A DNA stretch of 64,000 nucleotides, taken from positions 1,321,587 through 1,385,586 of the forward strand of contig NZ_LT838272.1 in assembly GCF_900176005.1 (NCBI RefSeq), read 5' to 3'. Shown here one piece after another: positions 50,675 to 58,733 of the stretch. This DNA is from Thermanaeromonas toyohensis ToBE (GTDB lineage: Bacteria > Bacillota > DSM-521 > Neomoorellales > Neomoorellaceae). The notes beneath the pieces were generated by a model that saw nothing but the letters and a program-made list of their open reading frames with translations, had not been told where the DNA came from and did not search any database. Numbering within the stretch: position 1 is the first letter of the stretch; each line of letters starts with the position of its first letter. Both the position numbers and the translations under genes were made by a program.

Positions 50675-51241
50675 ATGCGCAAGTCGTATTTGGTGTTGCT
50701 TTCTGTTTTACTGGCAATTTTTCTCTTTGGATGTACTCGCGACAGGATCTCGGAACTAGAAAAACAAGTTGCCGAACTACAGAGCCAGCTCGCAGCCGCC
50801 CAGCAAAAGCTCCAAGCTACAGCTGAGAGGACTGTCGCCCTTTATTTTATTAAGGAAACTCCTAACGACTTCTACCTTGCTCCAGAGTTACGCCGCCTAG
50901 ACGCTACCCAGTGTACCCCGGAAAGGGTTTTACAAGAATTGATAGCCGGTCCTAAGGATCCCTCCCTTAAGCCTGTACTCCCCCAGAATGTAAGGGTGTT
51001 GGGGGTTAAAGTGGAAAAAGGTTTAGCTACGGTAGATTTTAGCCAGGAGATCACTCGCCTTAGTGTAGGATCTCGAGGAGAAGTCCTGGTTCTGGCGGCT
51101 ATTGCCAACACCCTTACTAAGCTCCCGGAAATTGAGAGAGTCCAGATTCTGGTGGAAGGTAGGAAGGTAGAGTCTCTGGCAGGTCATGTGGATACTACTC
51201 AGCCGTTAGGGAGAAACGAAGAAGTTTTGAAGTTGGACTGA
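50675..51241 (+). CDS. GerMN-domain lipoprotein
   Basis: A 188-residue lipoprotein: signal peptide with lipobox LFGC (Cys20), a short coiled coil (ISELEKQVAELQSQLAAAQQ, about residues 24-46), then a GerMN domain (TVALYFIKETPNDFYLAPEL, LATVDFSQEITRL, VLAAIANTLTKLPEIERVQI, LVEGRK). GerMN domains occur in sporulation and germination proteins and in peptidoglycan-associated factors. AAGGAGG precedes the ATG. It lies between the T4SS operon and the TadZ-like gene with its own AT-rich upstream region, so it may be independent of both. Confidence 0.85.
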   Translation: MRKSYLVLLSVLLAIFLFGCTRDRISELEKQVAELQSQLAAAQQKLQATAERTVALYFIKETPNDFYLAPELRRLDATQCTPERVLQELIAGPKDPSLKPVLPQNVRVLGVKVEKGLATVDFSQEITRLSVGSRGEVLVLAAIANTLTKLPEIERVQILVEGRKVESLAGHVDTTQPLGRNEEVLKLD

Positions 51242-51409
51242 GAAAAAAGAGATAAGGGGGGGTGGCGCATTCTTTACCAGATCCGGCCGAGGGGCGACGG
51301 TTATAAGCTCTAAACCTGCAGTAGTGTACAAAGCGAATGGATATGTTAAATCCACGGACTTCCAGGGGGTTTCCTGGGTTTTTTTATTTTGGGAAAGGAG
51401 CGGTCTTAC

Positions 51410-52539
51410 ATGATGTTTGTTTTGATACTTACCCCTGTACGGGCTGATAGAGTAAGGGAGGTCATCCAACCATACGGCAACATCGTATTCGACCATGCTG
51501 GATTGATAGATTCCCTGGGTATCCGAGATGTCCTGCAGTCTGCCGCCAGGGTGGCAGCAGATGCTCTAATTCTCGACTTGGACGTTGCCCCGGGACCGGA
51601 CCTGCTACACGCCGTTCAGGGCTACCGCATAGCCAGGCCCCATACCAGAATAATTGTTCTAGCTCCAGGAAGAGAGCCAGGTGACCCTACGGTGGCCGGG
51701 CTGGTAGGCCTGGGTATTTATGATATATTATCCGCATCTCCTGATACCGATTGGGGAGCTCTAGTTGGCCAGGCCCTCGCTGGTCCCCCGGCAACTTACG
51801 CTCAGGCCGCCAGGTGGCATGTTATTCCCGGATTAGCTGGAGGTGAGCAGGTAAAAGAGAAGGTCGTAATCCAGGAACGTCCAGCAGGAGCAGTTACTAT
51901 TGCGGTAATCGGAGCTGCCCCCGGCCTGGGTTGTACTCATACGGCCCTGGCTATAAGTGCTTTCCTGGCCAGGCAAGGCCACAAAGTGGCCCTGGTGGAA
52001 GATAGCCAGAGGTATGCGTTTGACCAGTATTTGCGTACTGTTAAGGCTGCTGAGGGGAATATAAAAGGGTCCAAAGAGTTAACGGGATTGATATTTTTGC
52101 TTATTTTTTGACCCAGGACGGTTTCTTTAGCGAGTTCATTGACCCTAAACCTACGGGTCTCTTGTTCGACCGTGTCCTACCAGATTTGAGGCTTGGGCAA
52201 TATGACTATATCATCCGCGACCTCGGCTATTGGGAGAAAGATAGGGACAGGGAAGCATTGAGGGCCACTCTCCCCATACTTGTGGCCAGCGCCGCCAGGT
52301 GGAGGATAAGGGACTTTGAGATGGTGGAGTCTATCGACTCATACCGTATAGCCTTGATAGATCCGCCGGAAGAAATGCTCGGGTGGTTGAAGGGAGCGAT
52401 ACCGGCCACCTATAAGCTTCCCCACGCTCCTGATCCCTTCAAAATGCCCGATGAACCGTTAATTGCGCTTCTTGAACCAGTATTGCCGCGGGCTAAAGAT
52501 TTTCCTAAGAGAAGTTTGTGGCCCTGGAGGAGGAAATAA
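51410..52539 (+). pseudogene. tadZ: TadZ/CpaE-like P-loop ATPase, frameshifted
   Basis: Frame 1 (51410 to about 52065) has a receiver-like N-terminal domain and a variant Walker A (VIGAAPGLGCTHTALAISAF). Near ATATAAAAGGGTCC a base is missing; the other frame continues RVNGIDIFAYFLTQDGFFSE and runs to 52539 (YDYIIRDLGYWEKDRD, then LPILVASAARWRIRD). Frame 1 itself ends at 52111 with unrelated residues. TadZ/CpaE proteins localise the Tad pilus machine, so this gene belongs functionally with the Tad locus 26 kb upstream. Sequencing error in a homopolymer is an alternative explanation. Confidence 0.7.
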
Positions 52540-52574
52540 AAATGTTTAAAGGGTGGTACATCACCTCACATTGT

Positions 52575-52735
52575 AATGTCCTTCCGGATGCCGCTTTATT
52601 GTACTGTCACCCTGGGCCGGGGGTGACAAGGGTAAGGGTCTGCCGTAGATAGGTTCACGCTTTACCTAAGCTGTTATTTCACGGGCAGAATCTCCGGATT
52701 GCCTTTACCAGCTGGGCGGCTGGATTTTGCATATC
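52575..52735. repeat. Hairpin repeat, degenerate copy D
   Basis: CCTTCCGGATGCCGCTTTAT, CCCTGGGCCGGGGGTGAC and AAGGGTAAGGGTCTGCCGTA parallel the leader part of copies B and C, followed by GGGCGGCTGGATTTTGC. Many substitutions show it is an old copy. Confidence 0.55.
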
Positions 52736-53084
52736 TGCCGCACAAGGTAATGTGGGTTAAAAAAGGATTGGCATCCGAAGGCCTACTTATTATCAGTCTC
52801 CACTGAACTTTTAAAGAAGAATTAGACCCTGCTGCAGGATATTTTAAGGAAACCGTAGAACTGATTATGTAAAAACGCATAATAACTTGTACTTAGAAAC
52901 CTATCGCTGCAATATTACGGTTGAGCATGTACTGCCCAGGAACCCTGCCCCCAATAGTTGTGGGAGTGGAAAATTTTGTGTAAACCCCTCTGGATAAATG
53001 CTAAACTTAAGCCAGGGGGTAAGACCAATGGTACCTACCTTTACCAAAGAACAGCTACGAGCTTTTATCAGAGAGAACAACCTG

Positions 53085-53160
53085 GTAACCGCCCGGCAGC
53101 GGAGATACTGAACTATTTTGCACCTGAGGTAAGCGCCATGACTGTATGGCAAGCTCTTCT
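53085..53160 (+). pseudogene. Fragment of an ISLre2-type transposase
   Basis: The short stretch encoding NRPAAEILNYFAPEVSAMTV parallels GRAAEILGYLAPGVSAMKVW of the neighbouring full-length transposase. Flanking sequence does not continue the similarity. It is a remnant of a former insertion. Confidence 0.6.
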
Positions 53161-53229
53161 AAACGTACCTAGGCCGTGTAAAATTTCAGTAGGTAGCAGC
53201 AGGAGAATAGGGATGTAATAAAGAAAAAA

Positions 53230-54908
53230 GAGACCTCACCAGGGAAAAACACTGAAAGCAAAAGGAGCGTGAGGTCTCATGATAGATATTCGCCAAATAG
53301 TAGGGGGAGTCCTTCTATTTGCGAGTGGACTTGAGAAACTAATTGGGGAATGCAAGGATTTTTATGAGCTGGAGAAAGGGATACACGAACTAACGCAGAA
53401 GGTTTGTAGCCAGATGTTAACCTGGGCACTAGAACAGATAGATACACGGCTGATGAATGAACGTGACCGGAGCCTTTGGGAAGTGGTAGGATTTCGGGCC
53501 AAGACAGCTTTAAGCACCTTTGGGGAATTTATTTACAGGAGGCGCTTGTACAGGAACAAAGAGACTGGGGAGACCAAATTTTTCCTAGACGAAGTTTTAG
53601 GCTGGCCTTCTCGGGCGAAGGTTACTCCAAGGCTAAAGGAGCTATTTCTGAAACTGGGTAGTGAACTATCCTTTGGCCGGGCGGCGGAGATACTAGGGTA
53701 TTTAGCACCTGGGGTAAGCGCCATGAAAGTATGGCAAGCCCTTCAAGAAGTGGGGGAGGCTTTAAAGCAGGAAGGGGAAGAGAAGAGGGCAATAGTTTTT
53801 GAGAATGGTGAAGTACCTGGAGGGGAAGAAGTGGCGCCGGAGCTATACATAGAAGCCGACGGGGTGATAATACGCCTGCAGAGGGAAAAGGAGAAGCGAG
53901 GGGAAATCAAGCATATAGTAGCCTATGAAGGGAAGGAAGAAGTAAGACGGGGACGCTTTAGTTTAAAGAACAAGCTGGTGATAAGCAGCTTAAGGGATGG
54001 GGAAGGAGCCTGGGAAGAAAGCTATGCTTTAATAGGGGAAAAATGGGACTTAAGCCAGACCAAGAAGATTTACATAGGCGGAGACGGGGCGGAGTGGCCT
54101 AAACAGGGGGTAGAATACTTTCCGGGTGCTGAATATCGCTTAGACCCTTATCACCTAAGCAAGCATTTAACCGAGGCTCTCTGGCATGATGAAGAAACCT
54201 TTAGTAAAGTAGGTTTAGCGATATCCCAGGGCAACTGGGAGGAAACCCGAAGAGTACTTGAGGAAGCGGAGAAGAAGAGCCGGGGTGACAGGAAGAAAAG
54301 GATCACCAAGCTATTACAATACCTCAAAGAGAACTGGGCAGGGGTAATTAATTCACCTGGAGCGCAGCGACTAGGTGCTATAGAGGGGCAGATACAACAC
54401 AACATAGCCCGGCGGACGAAACGTCTGGGGGCCAGGTGGACGACCTCAGGTGCAGACCGCATGGCTCGTGTATTAGCCGCCAAGGCCAACGGAGAGCTAG
54501 AACAGTACATATGGCGCTGGCCAGTGGAACAACAGAAACTGAAAGAGATAGTAAAGGCTAAAGCGAAAGAAGTAGATAGGCCCAAGGTGGAGGATATAGA
54601 GAAATGGTTACGGGTATCCTTACCGGCTCTAAGGGGTCCATATGCCGACCGGATATGGGTAAAGCACGTTTTACGGGAACTTACCCGGCCAAGTCTTTGG
54701 GCTCTTGTGGGGTAGTCGGATGTTTTTGAGCTTTAGAGGGCGAAAAGGTAGAACTAAAGCTAGTATAGCCTTTCAGAGGGAAGGGCTAGGAGGGGTGTCT
54801 TATTACCTTCTCTTACAGCTTTGCCAAACCAATATCCAAGGTTTGCCATGGGTAAGATAGCCGCCATGACCTGTACGGCAAAGCTATATTATCGAACGGT
54901 GAGGTCTC
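53230..54908 (+). mobile_element. ISLre2-family insertion sequence
   Basis: Perfect 11-bp terminal inverted repeats GAGACCTCACC (53230-53240) and GGTGAGGTCTC (54898-54908) enclose one transposase gene; total about 1.68 kb. A third GTGAGGTCTC copy just before the ATG (53269-53278) pairs with the left end and could form a regulatory hairpin. Confidence 0.8.
53279..54715 (+). CDS. ISLre2-family (UPF0236) transposase
   Basis: A 478-residue transposase of the ISLre2/UPF0236 family, recognised by LYRNKETGETKFFLDEVLGW, LYIEADGVIIRLQREK, KIYIGGDGAEWPKQGVEYFP, YRLDPYHLSKHL and IEGQIQHNIARRTKRLGARW. The frame is full length and intact, so the element may still be active. AAAGGAGC precedes the ATG. Confidence 0.9.
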   Translation: MIDIRQIVGGVLLFASGLEKLIGECKDFYELEKGIHELTQKVCSQMLTWALEQIDTRLMNERDRSLWEVVGFRAKTALSTFGEFIYRRRLYRNKETGETKFFLDEVLGWPSRAKVTPRLKELFLKLGSELSFGRAAEILGYLAPGVSAMKVWQALQEVGEALKQEGEEKRAIVFENGEVPGGEEVAPELYIEADGVIIRLQREKEKRGEIKHIVAYEGKEEVRRGRFSLKNKLVISSLRDGEGAWEESYALIGEKWDLSQTKKIYIGGDGAEWPKQGVEYFPGAEYRLDPYHLSKHLTEALWHDEETFSKVGLAISQGNWEETRRVLEEAEKKSRGDRKKRITKLLQYLKENWAGVINSPGAQRLGAIEGQIQHNIARRTKRLGARWTTSGADRMARVLAAKANGELEQYIWRWPVEQQKLKEIVKAKAKEVDRPKVEDIEKWLRVSLPALRGPYADRIWVKHVLRELTRPSLWALVG

Positions 54909-54997
54909 ATCCGGAGAAATTCTTTCTGAACGCACCTACTATATCTTGACACGGACACGTACCTATTAACCCTTGACACGGACCCGGGTGGTGGCAA

Positions 54998-55026
54998 GTG
55001 ACATGTCAGGGTTACAAGATTATAAT
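54998..55026 (+). promoter_or_regulatory. Promoter of the restriction operon with overlapping palindromes
   Basis: GTGACA (54998-55003) and TATAAT (55021-55026) are separated by exactly 17 bp. A perfect palindrome TGACATGTCA (54999-55008) covers the -35, and a perfect 14-bp palindrome AAGATTATAATCTT (55016-55029) covers the -10. A pair of direct repeats CTTGACACGGAC lies upstream (54945 and 54972). The transcript would begin near 55033, 25 bp before the methyltransferase start. This looks like a tightly regulated promoter. Confidence 0.75.
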
Positions 55027-55058
55027 CTTCTTAGAGAGAAAAAGAGAGGGGTGAGGGA

Positions 55059-56219
55059 GTGTTGGCTCAGGGTATGGTAGCAGGAAACCAGTCCCTGGCA
55101 CTAGGTCCTGCACCTGAGCTTGCAGTAGAAGTACCGTTGCTTTCTTTCTTCACAGGTGCTGGTTTTCTTGATCTTGGCTTTATGCAGGCGGGATTTAAAA
55201 TAATTTGGTGTAACGAGTATAATCGGTCTTTTGTAAAGGGTTATGAGTATGGTGTGGCTTCCTTGACGGGTCGCGAACCTTGCAAAGTAAATACAGAATC
55301 TATAGTTAACTTGGGTGCGAGGCAGATAGCAAAAGAAGCTTTCGGGAACACGCCACGCCCCGGGCTTTTCGGGATTATAGGTGGCCCCCCCTGCCCTGAC
55401 TTTTCCGTTGGCGGAAAAAACAGGGGAGAGAATGGCGAGCAAGGTCGGCTTTCTAAAGTGTTCGTTGATAAGATACTGGATTTGCAACCCGTGTTTTTCC
55501 TTTATGAAAATGTGCCGGGGCTAATCCGCACAGCAAAACACAGGGAGTTTCTCAGGAGGCTCCTCACACAACTCGAAACGCACTACACGTTGGATTACAA
55601 AGTCCTAAATGCCCTGGAATACGGTGTGCCGCAAGACAGGGAGCGCCTTTTTGTGGTTGGTTTCCATAAAAAGTGGTTAAAAAGGTATTTCGGGCAATTA
55701 CCTGTTTTGGGAGGCTGGTTTCCTTGGCCTGAGCCTTTATACCCGGATGCTAAGAACAAGTACCCGTGGCCTGATTTGTCACCGTTCGGTGGCGAGCCTG
55801 AAAAGCCGGAGGGCATTCCGGATGAGCTGGTTGTGGGGCCGCTGATTTGTAATACTGAGGAGATTGCCCGACTCCCTAACGGGTTAGAGGGTTTCAGGCC
55901 GTATAGTAGAAAATTCTTGACAATCCCGGAGGGTGACGTTTCCAGAAAAAGCTTTAAGCGCTTGCACAGGTGGCGGTATAGTCCCACGGCAGCTTACGGG
56001 AATAACGAAGTACACCTTCACCCGACTCTGCCCCGGAGGTTAACGGTGAGGGAAGCAATGCGGATACAAACAGTTCCTGACGGGTACGCCTTACCGCCCG
56101 ACTTGCCCCTTTCGGATAAGTTTAAAATGATAGGGAATGGTGTACCCGTCAGGCTGGCTTATGCCGTGGCGCTGTCATTTATAAAAGTTCTTAGGGGGGA
56201 GCTAAATGGATACGTTTGA
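55059..56219 (+). CDS. C5 cytosine DNA methyltransferase
   Basis: A 386-residue m5C methyltransferase. Motif I LSFFTGAGFLDLGFMQAGF binds S-adenosylmethionine; motif IV GGPPCPDFSVGG has the catalytic Cys112; motif VI FLYENVPGL; motif VIII PQDRERLFVVG; motif IX LTVREAMRIQTVPDGY; motif X MIGNGVPVRLAYAVA. The target-recognition region lies about 205-335. It modifies a cytosine in the recognition site of the restriction enzyme encoded at 61215, whose family cuts CCGG-centred sites. GTG at 55059 with a G-rich ribosome site. First gene of the operon; its end overlaps the GHKL gene by 14 bases. Confidence 0.93.
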   Translation: MLAQGMVAGNQSLALGPAPELAVEVPLLSFFTGAGFLDLGFMQAGFKIIWCNEYNRSFVKGYEYGVASLTGREPCKVNTESIVNLGARQIAKEAFGNTPRPGLFGIIGGPPCPDFSVGGKNRGENGEQGRLSKVFVDKILDLQPVFFLYENVPGLIRTAKHREFLRRLLTQLETHYTLDYKVLNALEYGVPQDRERLFVVGFHKKWLKRYFGQLPVLGGWFPWPEPLYPDAKNKYPWPDLSPFGGEPEKPEGIPDELVVGPLICNTEEIARLPNGLEGFRPYSRKFLTIPEGDVSRKSFKRLHRWRYSPTAAYGNNEVHLHPTLPRRLTVREAMRIQTVPDGYALPPDLPLSDKFKMIGNGVPVRLAYAVALSFIKVLRGELNGYV

Positions 56220-58728
56220 CCTGACTCCTGACCCGAAAGTGCTAATTGCTCTTACTCATACTCCTATGCAGCCACTTGATGCTCTGTGTGAGCTTATCGA
56301 TAACGCTATTGACTCGTTCCAGACCGCAAAATTGCAAGGAATTCCGGTCGAGCACCCCCTTGTTGTTATAGATTTACCGCGCCCTTCGGACATAAAGCAT
56401 GGTGGGGGAAGTATAAGGGTGCGCGATAACGGACCTGGCCTGACCCGCGACATGGCAGAAAAAGCTTTGCGGGCGGGTTTTTCTGGAAATAACCCGTTTG
56501 ATAGCCTGGGCCTGTTCGGAATGGGTTTTAATATATCAACCGGCAAGCTGGGGAGGGTGACCAGGTTTTTGACAGCGCGCAAGGAAGAGGACACTGCCAT
56601 AGAAGTGGTAATAGATTTGGAACAAATAAGGCAATCAGGGAGTTACAGGGTACCGTTTAGCCGCAAACAGAAAGAATTTGAGCACGGTACTCTAGTCGAA
56701 ATATCAGGCTGGTGGCCAGAGGGAAACCCTAATAGCGGGTTTGTACGGAAGCTGGTACAATACGGGATACCTAAAGTGCGGGAAGAAATCGGGAGGCGGT
56801 ACGCCACAATCTTGCGGGAGCGTGGGGTTCGCATAATTATTAACGGGGACCCTTGCGAGCCGTTCGAGCACTGCGTGTGGAGTGATTCGAGGTATGTTGA
56901 GCGGAAGGGTTACGGTAAAATCCCGGCTGTGTTCCGCTTTAATGAGGTTGTTGGCACCCAGATACGTTGTTGCTCTTGTACTGCTCTTGTTCCCGCGGGC
57001 CACAAGCAATGCCCCGCTTGTGGGTCCAGTAATCTGAGGACCATTGAGGAGAGGATTCGGGGCTGGGTAGGTATCCAGCGCTTTGACCACCCTACCGATT
57101 TCGGGATAGATTTGATCCGGAACGGTAGGGCTATCCGGATTGGCGAAAAAGCAGCTTTCTTTGAATATGTTGATGAGTTTAAGAGGACAATCAAAGATTA
57201 CCCGATAGACCAGCCTTACGGCCGGATAGTTGGTGAGGTGCACCTTGACCACGTACCAGTAGATTTCTTGAAACAAGATTTCCAGCGCACCAGCCCTGAA
57301 TGGCAGAGGGCAATGTCTTTTCTGAGAGGTGATAGCTCCCTCCAGCCAAACCAGCCGGGTGCCGACCAAAACAACAGCCCCCTGTTCAAGCTATACCAGG
57401 GTTACAGGCGTGTGAGAGTTCCCGGGAAAACAGATTTGTACATGGGGTACTGGGATCCGGAAAAGAAAAGACCTGTCCGTGTAAGCCGCGATGTTGAAAG
57501 GGAATTCTATGAAAGATTTAAGAGGAGAGAGCCAGGCTACTACGATGACACCGAATGGTGGAAGCTAGTCGAAGAAGCTGACAAGCCACCACTGGAGGAA
57601 CTTGTTGAGTGTCCGGAATGTGCGGCACAGAACCTCAAAACCAGCGAAGTATGCACTGTATGTGAAAGAGTTTTAATCGGGAAAACGTGTTTGAATCCAG
57701 AATGCAGGCAGTTTATCCCGAAGTCAGCGCCTTCGTGCCCGCACTGCGGGACCTTGCAGGAACCCCAAGTGCAAGAACCGTGGAAATGCCTTGTGTGCGG
57801 GAGGCGTAACAGCCCGGACGAAAAAACTTGCAGCAGCTGTGGCATGCAACGTGGCACTGAAAATACTTTATCTAAGGAGTACCTGCTGAAGCATTCGTAC
57901 AAGTCAGACGAACTTTCTATTCCGGGGTGCACGGTGCTGCTGGCGGATGGAAGCCGTAGCGCCCCGGTAGATGTAGATACTTACATAACGAAGGTCCCTA
58001 TATCGCCCCCGGACCAGCCGGACAAGCAGGTCCCCCTCATAGCGTTTAAGGGGGAGAAGATAGAGGTTTTTGTAGACAAAAACCACAGATTGTTCAAGAC
58101 GTTCCGGGTGCGCCCGGAACAAATGATTGCGGCGGAAGTGGCCCTTTTCTTGTATGACTATAACCGCAGGTTGTGTGCCCAGCAACAATACCAGGGCCTG
58201 CACACACTTTCTAACTTGCAGTGGGAAATTCTGGACATGAGGTGGTCCGATGCACTAGAGGATAGCGCCGAGCGGCTCCGGGAAGATATCCTGGCTTTCT
58301 TCGACGCTCTAAGGCAGCGGTTGCCCCACCTCCTTGGCGAAAGGGCGAAAGATATATTTAATGATTTGAGCGATGATCAAAAGAAGCACTTGGTTAATAA
58401 TTTGCTTGGCCGGAACATTGATATAAGCAATTTGGGTGACATGAAGCAATCGGGAGAATACCTGTACTACATAGACGAGCAGACAGTTGTTGACATATTC
58501 CATAAGTACCCGGAAGAGTTCTTTGATGGCAAGTTCTGGCAAGTTACTTATGCAGGGATTAGTGGGCTCCCTGATGTGGCGGTTGAGCAAGCCCGGAAAA
58601 GTATCGTAGCCACCTACCTCAACTGCCTGGAAGATGTTTCAAGTTTTTTGAGGTACAGGGCACCTGAAGCTATTATCACGCAGAGGGCACGGATGTCACT
58701 GGAATTTTTGCAACAAAAGGTGGTCTGA
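56206..58728 (+). CDS. MORC-like GHKL ATPase with zinc ribbons
   Basis: An 840-residue protein. The N-terminal 200 residues are a GHKL ATPase: N box CELIDNAIDSF (29-38, with E29/N33), G1 RDNGPGLT (73-80), G2 GLFGMGFN (102-109). This architecture is that of MORC/MutL-like ATPases reported in prokaryotic restriction-type operons. An inserted zinc ribbon CCSCTALVPAGHKQCPACG lies at about 250, and three to four further CxxC pairs (CPECAAQ, CTVCERV, CPHCGTL, CLVCGRRN, CSSCGMQ) lie at about 467-550. The C-terminal 280 residues are helical and unassigned. The ATPase probably clamps or loops DNA and cooperates with the helicase encoded next; the ribbons may bind DNA or the partner. All catalytic residues are present. 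Confidence 0.85.
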   Translation: MDTFDLTPDPKVLIALTHTPMQPLDALCELIDNAIDSFQTAKLQGIPVEHPLVVIDLPRPSDIKHGGGSIRVRDNGPGLTRDMAEKALRAGFSGNNPFDSLGLFGMGFNISTGKLGRVTRFLTARKEEDTAIEVVIDLEQIRQSGSYRVPFSRKQKEFEHGTLVEISGWWPEGNPNSGFVRKLVQYGIPKVREEIGRRYATILRERGVRIIINGDPCEPFEHCVWSDSRYVERKGYGKIPAVFRFNEVVGTQIRCCSCTALVPAGHKQCPACGSSNLRTIEERIRGWVGIQRFDHPTDFGIDLIRNGRAIRIGEKAAFFEYVDEFKRTIKDYPIDQPYGRIVGEVHLDHVPVDFLKQDFQRTSPEWQRAMSFLRGDSSLQPNQPGADQNNSPLFKLYQGYRRVRVPGKTDLYMGYWDPEKKRPVRVSRDVEREFYERFKRREPGYYDDTEWWKLVEEADKPPLEELVECPECAAQNLKTSEVCTVCERVLIGKTCLNPECRQFIPKSAPSCPHCGTLQEPQVQEPWKCLVCGRRNSPDEKTCSSCGMQRGTENTLSKEYLLKHSYKSDELSIPGCTVLLADGSRSAPVDVDTYITKVPISPPDQPDKQVPLIAFKGEKIEVFVDKNHRLFKTFRVRPEQMIAAEVALFLYDYNRRLCAQQQYQGLHTLSNLQWEILDMRWSDALEDSAERLREDILAFFDALRQRLPHLLGERAKDIFNDLSDDQKKHLVNNLLGRNIDISNLGDMKQSGEYLYYIDEQTVVDIFHKYPEEFFDGKFWQVTYAGISGLPDVAVEQARKSIVATYLNCLEDVSSFLRYRAPEAIITQRARMSLEFLQQKVV

Positions 58729-58733
58729 GCACC

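Noticed and set aside
52108-52539. Separate gene starting at TTG 52108
   Set aside because: The frame upstream of 52108 is open and reads as continuous TadZ/CpaE sequence (NGIDIFAYF), so this is the 3' half of a frameshifted gene.
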